Assembly: GCF_965363235.1 (NCBI RefSeq)
Contig: NC_134840.1
Coordinates: 1,054,001 to 1,118,000 of the forward strand
Direction of reading: 5' to 3'
DNA: 64,000 nt
Source of the DNA: Mytilus galloprovincialis
Taxonomy: Eukaryota; Mollusca; Bivalvia; Mytilida; Mytilidae
Shown: positions 11,364 to 23,522 of the stretch, in pieces
How positions within the stretch are numbered: position 1 is the stretch's first letter
Layout: every line of letters starts with the position of its first letter
The notes under the pieces: model-generated
The model's database searches: none
Told to the model about the DNA's origin: nothing
The model's input: the letters and a program-made list of their open reading frames with translations, nothing else
Position numbers and translations under genes: made by a program

Positions 11364-12475
11364 AGCTCACCTGGCCCGAAGGGCCAAGTGAGCTTTTCCC
11401 ATCACTTTGCGTCCGGCGTCCGTCGTCGTCCGTCGTCCGTCGTCTGTCGTCCGTCGTCCGTCGTCGTTGTTAACTTTTACAAAAATCTTCTCCTCTGAAA
11501 CTACTGGGCCAAATTAAACCAAACTTGGCCACTATCATTATTGGGGTATCTAGTTTAAAAAATGTGTCCGGTGACCCGGCCAACTAACCAAGATGGCCGC
11601 CATGGCTAAAAATAGAACATAGGGGTAAAATGCAGTTTTTGGCTTATAACTCAAAAACCAAAGCATTTAGAGCAAATCTGACATGGGGTAAAATTGTTAA
11701 TCAGGTCAAGATCTATCTGCCCTGAAATTTTCAGATGAATCAGACAACCCATTGTTGGGTTGCTGCCCCTAAATTGGTAATTTTAAGGAAATTTTACTGT
11801 TTTTGGTTATTATCTTGAATATTATTATAGATAGAAATAAACTGTGAACAGCAATAATGTTCAACAAAGTAAGATTTGCAAAAAAGTTACCATGACCGAA
11901 ATGGTCAGTTGACCCCTGTAGGAGTTATTGCCCTTTTTCGTCCATTTTTAACCATTTTTCGAAAATCTTAGTAATCTTTTACAAAAATCTTCTCCTCTGA
12001 AACTTTTCGGCCAAATTAATCCAAACTTGGTCACAATCATCTTTGGGGTATCTAGTTTAAAAAATGTGTCCGGTGACCCTGCCATCGAACTAAGATGGAC
12101 GCCAGAGCTAAAAATAGAACATAGGGGTGAATTGAAGATTTTGACTTATAACTCTGAAACCAAGGCATTTAGAGTAAATCTGACATGGGGTAATAGTGTT
12201 AATCAAGTGAAAATCTAGCTGCCCTGAAATTTTCAGACGAATAAAACAACTGGTTGTTGGGTTGCTGCCCCTGAATTAGCAATTTAAAGGAAATTTTGCC
12301 GTTTTTTGGTTATTATCTTGAATATTATTATAGATAGAGATAAACTGAAAACAGCAATAATGTTTAGCAAAGTAAGATCTACAAATAAGTCAACATGACC
12401 AAAACTGTCAGTTGACCCCTTGAGGAGTTATTGCACTTTAGAGTCAATTTTTAACAATTTTTCTTAACTTTTTTT
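11364..12475 (+). mobile_element. Hairpin-headed modular element (family I), copy E2, truncated
   Basis: Head palindrome at 11364-11394, GTC-rich run 11408-11470, then two modules (openers near 11480 and 11983). The copy ends at the head of E3 with no tail of its own. Confidence 0.8.
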
Positions 12476-14740
12476 AGCTCACCTGGCCCGAAGGGCCAAG
12501 TGAGCTTTTCTCATCACTTGGCGTCCGGCGTCCGTCGTCGTCGTCGTCGTCGTCCGTCGTCCGTCGTCGTCCGTCGTCGTTAACTTTTACAAAAATCTTC
12601 TCCTCTGAAACTACTGGGCCAAATCAAACCAAACTTGGCCACAATCATCATTGGGGTATCTAGTTTAAAAAATGTGTGGCATGACCCGGTCAACCAACCA
12701 AGATGGCCGCCACGGCTAAAAATAGAACATAGGGGTAAAATGCAGTTTTTGGCTTATAACTCAAAAACCAAAGCATTTAGAGCAAATCTGACATGGGGTA
12801 AAAATGTTTATCAGGTCAAGATCTATCTGCCCTGAAATTTTCAGATGAATCGGTCAATCGGTTGTTGGGTTGCTGCCCCTGAATTGGTAATTTTGAGGAA
12901 ATTTTGCTGTTTTTGGTTATTATCTTGAATATTATTATAGATAGAGATAAATTGTAAACAGCAATAATGTTCAGCAAAGTAAGATCTACAAATAAGTCAA
13001 CATGACCAAAATGGTCAGTTGACCCGTTTAGGAGTTATTGCCCTTTATAGTCAATTTTTAACCATTTTTCGTTAATTAAAGTAATCTTTTACAAAAATCT
13101 TCTCCTCTGAAACTACTGGGCCAAATTAATCCAAACTTGGCAACAATCATCTTTGGGGTATCTAGTTTAAAAAATGTGTGGCGTGACCTGGTCAACCAAC
13201 CAAGATGGCCGCCACGGCTAAAAATAGAACAAAGGGGTAAAATGCAGTTTTTGGCTTATAACTCAAAAACCAAAGCATTTTGAGGAAATCTGACATGGGA
13301 TAAAAATGTTTATCAGGTCAAGATCTATCTGCCCTGAAATTTTCAGATGAATCGGTCAATCGGTTGTTGGGTTGCTGCCCCTGAATTGGTAATTTTGAGG
13401 AAATTTTGCTGTTTTTGGTTATTATCTTGAATATTATTATAGATAGAGATAAACTGTAAACAGCAATAATGTTCAACAAAGTAAGATCTACAAATAAGTC
13501 AACATGACCAAAATGGTCAGTTGACCCGTTTAGGAGTTATTGCCCTTTATAGTCAATTTTTAACCATTTTTCGTAAATTAAAGTAATCTTTTACAAAAAT
13601 CTTCTCCTCTGAAACTACTGGGCCAAATTAATCCAAACTTGGCCACAATCATCTTTGGGGTATCTAGTTTAAAAAATGTGTGGCGTGACCTGGTCAACCA
13701 ACCAAGATGGCCGCCACCACTAAAAATAGAACATAGGGGTAAAATGCAGTTTTTGGCTTATAACTCAAAAACCAAAGCATTTTGAGGAAATCTGACATGG
13801 GATAAAAATGTTTATCAGGTCATGATCTATCTGCCCTGAAATTTTCAGATGAATCGGTCAATCGGTTGTTGGGTTGCTGCCCCTGAATTGGTAATTTTGA
13901 GGAAATTTTGCTGTTTTTGGTTATTATCTTGAATATTATTATAGATAGAGATAAACTGTAAACAGCAATAATGTTCAGCAAAGTAAGATCTACAAATAAG
14001 TCAACATGACCAAAATGGTCGTCGTTAACTTTTACAAAAATCTTCTCCTCTGAAACTACTGGGCCAAATCAAACCAAACTTGGCCACAATCATCATTGGG
14101 GTATCTAGTTTGAAAAATGTGTCCGATGACCTGGCCATTCAACCAAGATGGCCGCCACGGCTTAAAATAGAACATAGGGGTAAAATGCAGTTTTTGGCTT
14201 ATAACTATGAAACCAAAGCATCTAGAGCAAATCTGACAAGAAGTTAAATTGTTAATCAAGTCAATATCTATCTGCCCTGAATTTTTCAGATGAATTGGAC
14301 AACTGGTTGTTGGGTTGCTGCCCTCCAATTGGTAATTTTTAAAGAAATTTTGCCGTTTTTGGTTATCTTGAATACTATTATAGATAGCGATAAACTGTAA
14401 ACAGCAATAATGTTCAGCAAAGTAAGATCTACAAATAAGTCAACATGACCTAAATGGTCAATTGACCCCTTAAGGAGTTATTGCCCTTTATAGTCAATTT
14501 TTAACAATTTTCATTAATTTGGTAAATTTATGTAAATTTTTACCAAATATAGTTCTCTGTTACTAATGGGCAAAGTTCATTATAGATATAATTGTAAGAA
14601 GCAAAATCGTTCAGTAAAGTAAGAACTTCAAACACATCACCATCACCAAAATACAATTTTGTCATGAATCCATTTGTGTCCTTTGTTTAATATGCACATA
14701 GACCAAGGTGAGCGACACAGGCTCTTTAGAGCCTCTAGTT
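12476..14740 (+). mobile_element. Hairpin-headed modular element (family I), copy E3, complete
   Basis: Head palindrome 12476-12506, GTCGTC run 12520-12580, four modules (openers near 12590, 13088, 13587 and 14034). The terminal segment ends in the tail GGTGAGCGACACAGGC followed by the hairpin AGGCTCTTTAGAGCCT (14719-14734). Modules 2 and 3 are almost identical, which suggests recent expansion within the element. A fresh GTCGTTAACTTTTACAAAAA junction before the last module shows a deletion or recombination between modules. Confidence 0.85.
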
Positions 14741-14789
14741 TATTTTTTTTATAAATTTTAGATTTTAAGTTTCTGGGTAATGGGTTTTT

Positions 14790-17700
14790 AGCTCACCTGG
14801 CCCAAAGGGCCAAGTGAGCTTTTCCCATCACTTGGCGTCCGGCGTCCGTCGTCCGTCGTCTGTCGTCCGTCGTCTGTCGTCCGTCGTCGTTAACTTTTAC
14901 AAAAATCTTCTCCTCTGAAACTACTGGGCCAAATTACACCAAACTTGGCCAAAATCATCATTGGGGTATCTAGTTTAAAAAATGTGTCCGGTGACCTGGC
15001 CAACCATCCAAGATGGCCGCCATGGCTAAAAATAGAACATAGGGGTAAAATGCAGTTTTTGGCTTATAACTCAAAAACCAAAGCATTTAGAGCAAATCTG
15101 ACATGGGTTAAACTTGTGTAACAGGTCAAGATCTATCTGCCCTGAAATTTTCAGATAAATCGGATAACCTGTTGTTGGGTTGCTGCCCCTGAATTAGTAA
15201 TTTTAAGGAAATTTTGCTGTTTTTGGTTATTATCTTGAATATTATTAGCTCACCTGGCCCGAAGGCCCAAGTGAGCTTTTCTCATCACTTGGCGTCCGGC
15301 GTCCGGCGTCCGTCGTCCGGCGTCGTCCGTCGTCCGTCGTCGTTAACTTTTACAAAAATCTTCTCCTCTGAAACTACTGGGCCAAATTAAATCAAACTTG
15401 GCCACAATCATCATTGGGGTATCTAGTTTAGAAAATGTGTTCGGTTACCCGGCCAACCAACCAAGATGGCCGCCATGGCTAAAAATAGAACATAGGGGTC
15501 AAATGCAGTTTTTGGCTTATAACTCTGAAACCGAAGCATTTAGAGCAAATCTGACATGAGGTTAAATTATTTATTAAGTCAAGATCTATCTGCCCTGAAA
15601 TTTTCAGACGAATCGGACAACCCGTTGTTGGGTTGCTGCCCCTGAATTGGCAATTTTAAGGAAATTTTGCCGTTATATGGTTATTATCTTGAATATTATT
15701 ATAGATAGAGATAAACTGTAAACAGCAATAATGTTCAGCAAAGTAAGATTTACAAATAAGTCAACATGACCGAAATGGTCAGTTGACCCATATAGGAGTT
15801 ATTGCCCTTTATAGTCAATTTTTAACCATTTTTCGTAAATCTTAGTAATCTTTTACAAAAATCTTCTCCTCTGAAACTACTGGGCCAAATTAAACCAAAC
15901 TTGGCCACAATTATCTTTGGGGTATCTAGTTTTAAAAATGTGTCTGGTGACCCGGCCAACCAACCATGATGGCCGCCACGGCTTAAAATAGAACATAAGG
16001 GTAAAATGCAGTTTTTTGCTTATAACTTAAAAACCAAAGCATTTAGAGCAAATCTGACATTTGGTAAAATTGTTTATCAGGTGAAGATTTATCTACCCTG
16101 AAATTTTCAGATGAATCTGACAACCTGTTGTTGGGTTGCTGCCCCTGAATTAGTAATTTTAAGGAAATTTTGCTGTTTTTGGTTATTATCTTGTATATTA
16201 TTATAGATAGAGATAAACTGTAAACAGCCATTATGTTCAGCAAAGTAATATTTACAAATAAGTCAACATGACCGAAATGGTCAGTTGACCCCTTTAGGAG
16301 TTATTGCCCTTTATAGTCAATTTTTAACCATTTTTCGTAAATCTTAGTAATCTTTTACAAAAATCTTCTCCTCTGAAACTACTTGACCAAATCAATCCAA
16401 ACTTGGCCACAAACATCTTTGGGGTATGTAGTTTGAAAAATGTGTCCAGTGACCCAGCCATCTAATCAAGATGGCCGCCATGGCTAAAAATAGAACCTTG
16501 GGTAAAATGCAGTTTTTGACTTATAACTCAAAAACCAAAGCATTTAGAGTAAATCTGACATGAGGTAAATTTGTTTATCAGGTCAAGATCTACCTGCCCT
16601 GAAATTTTCAGATGAATTGGACAACCCGGTTTTGGGTTGCTGCCCCAGAATAAGTAACTTTAATGAAATTTTGCTGTTTTTGGTTATTATCTTGAATATT
16701 ATTATAGATAGAGATAAACTGTAAACAGCAATAATGTTCAGCAAAAAAAGATTCCCAAATAAGTCAACATGACCGAAATGGTCAGTTGACCCCTTTAGGA
16801 GTTATTGCCCTTAATAGTCAATTTTTAACCATTTTTCGTAAATCTTAGTAATCTTTTACATCTTCTCCTCTGAAACTACTTGGCCAAATTACACCAAACT
16901 TGGCCAAAATCATCATTGGGGTATCTTGTTTAAAAAATGTTTCCGGTGACATCCAAGATGGCCGCCATGGCTAAAAATAGAACATAGGGGTAAAATGCAG
17001 TTTTGGGCTTATAACTCAAAAACCAAAGCATTTAGAGCAAATCTGACAGGGGGTAAAATTGTGTAACAGGTCAAGATCTATCTGCCCTGAAATTTTCAGA
17101 TAAATCGGATAACCTGTTGTTGGGTTGCTGCCCCTGAATTAGTAATTTTAAGGAAATTTTGCTGTTTTTGGTTATTATCTTGAATATTGTTATAGACAGA
17201 GATAAAGTGTAAACAGCAATAATGTTCAGCTAAGTAAGATCTAGAAATAAGTCAACATGACCAAAATCGTCAAATTGACCCCTTAAGGAGTTGTTGCCCA
17301 TTTTATTCAATTTTTAACAATTTTCACTAATTTGGTAAATTTTTGTAAATTTTTACAAAATATTTTTCACTGTATCTAAAGGTCCAAGTTTATTATAGAT
17401 AGAGAAAATTCTAAGTACCAAGAATGTTCAGTAAAGTAAGATCTACAAACACATCACTATCAGCAAAACACAATTTTGTCATGAATCCATCTGTGTCCTT
17501 TGTTTAACATGCACATAGACCAAGGTGAGCGACACAGGCTCTTTAGAGCCTCTAGTTGGTTATTATCTTGAATATTATTATAGATAGAGATAAACTGTAA
17601 ACAGCAATAATGTTCAGCAAAGTAAGATTTACAAATAAGTCAAATGACGGAAATGGTCAGTTGACCCCTTTAGGAGTTATTGCCCTTTATAGTCAATTTT

Positions 17701-18529
17701 TAACCATTTTTCGTAAATCTTAAAAATCTTTTACAAAATTCTCCTCCTCTGAAACTACTGGGCCAAATACTTCCAAACTTTAACTGAATGTTCCTTAGGG
17801 TATCTAGTTTGTAAATTGTATCCGAAGTTATGATCTATCAACAAACATGGTCGCCATTGCTAAAAATAGAACATAGGGGTCAAATGCAGTTTTTGGCTTA
17901 TAACTCAAAATCCAAAGCATTTAGAGCAAATATGACCTGGGGTTATATTGTTTATCAGGTCAAGATCTACAATGTATCTGCCCTGAAATTTTCAGATGAA
18001 CCAGACAACCTGTTGTTGGGTTGCTGCCCCTGAATTGATAATTTTAAGGAAATTTTGCTGTTTTTGTTTATTATCTTGAATATAATTATAGATAGAAATA
18101 AACTGTAAACAGCAATGATGTTCAGCAAAGTAAGATCTTCAATTAAGTCAATTTGACCAAAATTGTCAATTGACCCCTTAAGGAGTTATTGCCCTTTAAG
18201 GACTTTTTTCGCAATTTGTTCATCATGTTGACTTACTTTAAAAAATCTTCTCCTTTGAAACTGCTGTATCAATTTCAGCCAAACTTAGGCTAAATGAGTT
18301 TCAGAGTATTTAGTATAAATTTTATATTTTATTTCCTTGTATGTCAAGAAACATAGCTACTATGGCTAAAATAGAACATAGGAGAAAATGATTATTTTTT
18401 TTGGCTTTTGAAGAAAATAGGACGATCCAAAAAACATTTAAATAAATTGAAAAGCCAAAATAATCATTGATGAGAGATTTAACCAAAAGAATTAAGGTGA
18501 GCGATTCAGGCTCTTGAGAGCCTCTTGTT
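14790..18529 (+). mobile_element. Hairpin-headed modular element (family I), copy E4, split by E5
   Basis: Head palindrome 14790-14820 and one partial module up to 15246. The same module resumes at 17557 after a complete inserted copy (E5). It ends at 18493-18529 with GGTGAGCGATTCAGGC and the tail hairpin AGGCTCTTGAGAGCCT. The last module (from ~18237) is strongly diverged from the rest. Confidence 0.8.
15247..17556 (+). mobile_element. Hairpin-headed modular element (family I), copy E5, nested inside E4
   Basis: Head palindrome 15247-15277, GTC-rich run 15290-15340, modules opening near 15350, 15855, 16357 and 16860, terminal segment, and tail hairpin AGGCTCTTTAGAGCCT ending near 17551. The 24 bases before the head (15223-15246) are repeated exactly after the tail (17556-17579), where the host module resumes. 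This is a complete insertion of about 2.3 kb. Confidence 0.85.
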
Positions 18530-20262
18530 ATTCAATAAAATTGGTGTTTTTTTAAGTCTTTGATATGTATATATATACCAATTACTCTTTGATACTTTGG
18601 AATGTTTTTAGTTCTCACTCGGGAAATGAATTTCTATTATATACCACCATTAAATACTACAAAACAAGACATCTTTTTCAATTTTGTTTATAATTTTTGT
18701 TATCACCCCCATCTACACCCCCAAGAGATAAGAAGAGAATATTGACAATTTCTTTCGTAATCTACACGACAAGTGAATGCCCTACGTTTATACTTTCTTA
18801 AGGGACTTCAGCGAATTTTATGGGATTGTTTTTATCCGGTATATTATTGATTCCCTTAACATGTATGTGTATATGTTAGTTTGTGTTTTTATCTTGTCAG
18901 TATAATTTGTGCGTGTGTTATGATGGTTGACACAACGTCAGCGACAGGATATCACACCGTTGATCAGGTACACACAAGGGTAGGTAATCAGGACTAACCT
19001 CGTGTCTGAATTGTTTATTTTTTTTTTTATCGAAAGCTTGCAAAGTTTGTGATAATATAACATTATTAATTATTTACGTATTTTATCGTTAATAGAGGTC
19101 ATTTACTACACATAATTATTGCAAATACACACAGATTTGTACGTGTTTGTTTTAATATAGTTGTTTCATGGTATGAACGATATATTGTTCAACCTATTAA
19201 TAGCCGCTGAACGCATTGACCACTAAAAAGATCTACCTCTCATATATCTGTCGCCTTTAAGAATGTATCGATCATAAATGTCTCAGTTTCTTAACTTAAT
19301 ATGAGGGTTTGGATGGGGTTAAATGATTAAAGAATAATGCCCTTAAAAATGAAGATTAGAGAATAAAGGCCAAAAAAATAAGATTAGAGAAAAAGGGGTT
19401 AATTTTTTGAAGATTAGAGAAAAAAGGGTTATTTTTTTTTAAAGATTAGAGAAAAAAAGGGGTGAAAATTAGATGTTTACAGAATAACAGACCCCCCATC
19501 CAGACCCTCTAATATGTGATGGATTCTAAATAAGTTCTAAAACTTTCACTTCATATTTTTTTACATTTTAAAACTTAAGTATCTATTCTGATATACTGGG
19601 AAGATTTTTGGTGGAAGAAGACTTCAAGTCTTCTGAAGACCTATGGTGTTGACTTTAAAACCATATACCACCTCCGTATGCCGCATCCGTTTCTGTGCAT
19701 TACAATTTCATAACAACTTCCGATTCTTGACACCGATTTTTACACATGATTAAGCATCTGAATCATTTAATTTGTAAAATAGGATTGAAAAATACAATCA
19801 CTATCGTAAATGTGTACCCTTTTATTTATGCAAATTATTAGATTTCACACAGGCACTATATATATGGACACTATTTTCTTCCAATTGCCAATATTTTTAT
19901 ACTATTGACAGAACGTCTAGTGCCTGTGGATTTCATCTCATCTACATGAACGTTGTTTGTTTACTTGAAACCGGAAGTTTTTAATGTAGATATTTGTAGT
20001 ACGCATGCGTGAATTTAGTACCGGGTCGACTCGCCCTGTTTACATGTTCTCCCTTGGTCTGTTCGTCCTGAGTTCTTTCGACCATATAGTACGTTCGTCC
20101 TGTGTTCATTCTCTTTACTCTTACCAAGACGTTTTATAATACGTCCTTGCATTTATTAAAAAATATTAATATTAAGGGTATCGTTAATTAAACCTCTAAA
20201 ACATGATTTAGTGAAAACCATCTGTTCCTTATTTTGTTCCCAAGGTAAGAAAATCGTGTTCA
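18530..20262. other. No gene seen; short degenerate AAGATTAGAGAA repeats
   Basis: Four loose copies of AAGATTAGAGAAAAA sit at 19350-19460, and a perfect 18-base palindrome (AGAAGACTTGAAGTCTTCT-like) sits near 19617. Bases 18568-18601 match 10896-10930 (ACCAATTACTCTTTGATACT), linking the flank of E4 to the flank of E1. No coding feature supported. Confidence 0.4.
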
Positions 20263-20310
20263 GCCAATCAAATTCCGTGTTTCTCATGATCAAATTAATA
20301 AGCCAATCAA
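20263..20310 (+). promoter_or_regulatory. Two CCAAT boxes, candidate promoter
   Basis: AGCCAATCAAATTCC (about 20263) and AGCCAATCAAAAACG (about 20301) lie 80-125 bases upstream of an ATG in good context. Paired CCAAT boxes suggest a housekeeping-type promoter, possibly bidirectional. No other core element was recognised. Confidence 0.3.
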
Positions 20311-20387
20311 AAACGTTTTCTCTGAAGATTATTCTAACATGCTAGATTTTGAACTTTGTTGTTTTCATCTAGTTGTAAATCGTGAAC

Positions 20388-20477
20388 ATGGCACTGCCGG
20401 AGGTGAATTTTTATCTGCAAAAGGGGTTATTACACAGCTTAAGGATAAAAGCATGGCTGATTGACAAAATTCAATGA
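20388..20477 (+). CDS. Candidate small ORF or first coding exon (29 codons)
   Basis: ATG at 20388 opens MALPEVNFYLQKGLLHSLRI and continues nine more residues to a TGA at 20475. Alternatively the exon ends at CCGGAG|GTGAAT, leaving only MALPE. The composition looks protein-like and CCAAT boxes lie upstream, but no downstream exon was identified and I do not recognise the protein. The transporter gene 4 kb downstream has its own start codon, so this could at most be an upstream exon of it. Confidence 0.25.
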   Translation: MALPEVNFYLQKGLLHSLRIKAWLIDKIQ

Positions 20478-20872
20478 TGCAGTACTACCATAAAGATAAT
20501 ACTGAATAGTAGTTTTTTCACAAACTTATTGACATAATACTTGTTGTAACATATGTTATTTTTGTATTCAATTAAATCATTTAAAGCACAATGTACTATT
20601 CTTTTTTTCACAAAGACCAACAAACAGGTTGGGACCCCTCTCCCCATTATGAGTGTAGTCCCTTAAATGAGGGACTGTCCCTAAAACAAGGGGTCATTTT
20701 ACTGTAACAGTTGAAACAAAAAATAAAGAAAAATTTTAAGATTTGTAACCGTTCAAAAGTGGGAAAATTCATAATATTTGGAACAACTTTTCTAAATGAG
20801 GGGGGCAAATTAATAAAGAAGATATAAGTTTAGAAACATCACAAAATTCTTCTGACATGTTTTGACCATTTA

Positions 20873-22815
20873 TGGTGACTTGAATAACACCGATATCACT
20901 CAGATTACAATTCTACCTTGACAGGTAAGTTTGTATTTAGCCTATAAAATACTTATTTAGCCTTGAGAATTGAAAGGTCAGTTTATCCCATTCATACAAT
21001 AGAAGTTTACCTATAAGGGTCAGAATGGGGTTTACAGAATAGAGAATAAATGTAATAGCAACAAAAAATAGAGAATAGAGAAAATGAACAACAAAATAAA
21101 GAATTTAGAATAATGCGGTGCAAAAGTATAAAGAATAAATGTGCAAAATAAAAAGGAAACTTAGGTAACTGTAATGCAATACCGATAATATAATGATCAA
21201 TGTGCATAATTGATAAATAATCTTGTAACAGAAAGACTATATAGTAAAATCATTTTCATGAGAATTTGCTTTACAGAATGAGAGTTATTTTTAAGGCTAT
21301 TAAAAGAAAAATGCCCTAAAAATTTAAAGAATACAGATATTAAAAAACCCATGCAGGTCCTCATGTCATTTACATTGTCAAAATATAGGACACATCTAGT
21401 CAAACTGGTTTTAAACTAGACATCTAGTCAAACTGGTTTGGTATACATGGTATAACTGACTGTTTATTGCCCTAGATGTCTATTTCACAGTGACCTTATG
21501 TGTTTGTGCTAAGAGTACATTGTACTGTCAAATTCATTGATTTTCTGTTGGGACATGTCCTACATTGTAAACATGCAAAATAGTGGCTTGAGATTTCAAC
21601 TGATATTAGTATAATAAATTAAAATTTGGAATATTATATCCTGGTTGATGATGTTTTTTTTTTTTGGGACCAAGATGTTTTCTTCATTCTTGTTCACATT
21701 ATAATTATTTTAAGGTTCATGTGGACCCTATGTCTAAAATGACCGTATTTTCACCTCAAAATTTACTCTGAGTACAGACAAACCTGCGCATCTGTAAATT
21801 TTTCCAGGCATAGCATGCCCTAGATAAATGAATTTTAAATATATTTTATGTTTTAGAAAAATAAAAACTTACCAGGATTTTGCCGTGCACTTTTTTTCAT
21901 TCCTCCAGAAGGTGCCAAAATAAACTAAGTTGGGAAACAGGTTTGAGAACTTCCCCACAGGTAAAAATTAAAGTGAGCATTTTTAATTGACATGGACATT
22001 AGATGGACAATAGATACCTGACAATAATTGGTTATTTAAACTGTGTACCTGAGTGGACCATATCAAGGTAAACTCAACTGTTTGTTAATTTTATCATCTT
22101 CTGCAGAGACGAAAAAAAGTGTACGGCAAAATCCAGTTGTTATGAATTTTCTAAATCATACAATGCATTTGCTTTCTATTTATCTAGGGCATGCTATGCC
22201 TTAAAACTTTTCCAGATGTACAGGTTTGCCTGTACTCAGAGAAAATTTTGAGGTGAAAATACGGTCAATTTAGCCATAGGGTCCACATGAACCTTAACCT
22301 TCAACATTGTTCAATGCACATTTAAAGATAGAAAAAATTTCAGCTCTCATTTAAAATATTTTGCAACTTAATAATAATCTGTCAGATTTGGTGTAAACAA
22401 AAAACAAGACCCTGCAAGCATAGTCTATTTCTATAACAGTCAAGCAGATAGTTTTTTTTTATATCTGAAAAAAAAAACTACCATGTAAAGAAATATGCAA
22501 TTAAAAGGCCTATAATAACCCCTAAAATTCAACATTAACAGATTTTTAACAATTAAATCAAGATGCACAAAGTTTTAAGTATTGGTCAGAATATAGGGTT
22601 CTTTTGTACTTTAACAATATCACAATAACAATAAAGTGACCTTAATTTTGGACATGGTAAATGGCATGAAGCCAAATTTATCAACCTCTATTGTATGAAT
22701 GGGAAACTGACCTTTCAATTCTCAAGGCTAAATAAGTATTTTATAGGCTAAATACAAACTTACCTGTCAAGGTAGAATTGTAATCTAAGTGATATCGGTG
22801 TTATTCAAGTCACCA
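20873..22815. mobile_element. Foldback (MITE-like) element with ~140-bp terminal inverted repeats, TA target
   Basis: Left arm 20873-21013 (TGGTGACTTGAATAACACCG at the end) is reverse-complementary to right arm 22676-22815 with few mismatches. TA dinucleotides flank both ends (20871-20872 and 22816-22817), the target preference of Tc1/mariner-type elements. The interior has only short frames and no transposase. It is itself interrupted by the TTAA-flanked element at 21714-22293. Confidence 0.85.
21714..22293. mobile_element. Foldback MITE with ~190-bp arms, TTAA target, nested
   Basis: Left arm 21714-21905 begins GGTTCATGTGGACCCTATG. Right arm 22106-22293 is its reverse complement with scattered mismatches. 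TTAA stands at both borders (21710-21713 and 22294-22297), as for piggyBac-type insertion. No coding capacity. Confidence 0.85.
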
Positions 22816-23262
22816 TAATACTTGATAGATGCATCGTTCTTGGGGATAGTTTCATCAAATAATATGAATATAAATGTGCTAATTTACAGTGTGTTGTTAT
22901 GTTCTTCCAATGAGGGTTGCCCCTAATTTGGAGTGTTGTTCCCAACCTGTAAAAGGTCCATCTTTGTGCATAATTCAAAATTACAAATTTCAACAACGTC
23001 ATATATTCTTACACAAGAAAATAAACCCTGGTCTGCTAGCTACATGTTCATCATTTCTACTAATTTAATAATTAGAATCATGCAAACAGACTTAAGAAAA
23101 AGGCATCTATGCTCATCATACAAATATGACACTTTTTCTAGACAATCCAGATTGTGCAAAATACTTCGCTAAAAATTGTAACCTTTAAAATTGTTGTCGC
23201 TCGAGCACTAAAAACCCCCATGGGAACTTTCAAAAGGTGGCAGGTATGTAACAAGTCTTACT
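22816..23262. other. No gene seen
   Basis: Two overlapping short frames on opposite strands, neither with recognisable features. Confidence 0.4.
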
Positions 23263-23522
23263 ATTTTTATGTCCCATATATGGGCATTATGTTTACTGGT
23301 CTGTCCGTTCGTCCTGCTTCAGGTTAAAGTTTATGGTCGTTGTAGTTTTTGATGAAGTTCAAATCTAATCAAGTTGAAACTTAGTACACATGTGTTCCTT
23401 ATGATATGATCTTTCTAATTTTACTGCCAAAATAAAGATTTTACCTAATTTTCACGGTCCACTGAACACAGAAAATGATTGTACGGATGGGAAATCCATG
23501 TACTTATGATACATTCTTGTTT
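23263..23522 (+). mobile_element. Hairpin-headed short element (family III)
   Basis: Head palindrome ATGTCCCATATATGGGCAT (23269-23287), then CTGGTCTGTCCGTTCGTCC. The body has GTTGAAACTTAGTACACATG and CCTTATGATATGATCTTTCT. The tail has the weak hairpin ATGTACTTATGATACAT (23498-23514) and ends CATTCTTGTTT. About 260 bases, noncoding. Same plan as families I and II in this window. Confidence 0.65.

Noticed and set aside
21007..21403. Hydrophobic minus-strand frames that look like membrane proteins
   Set aside because: They lie inside the TA-flanked foldback element; AT-rich DNA yields Phe/Leu/Ile-rich frames by chance.
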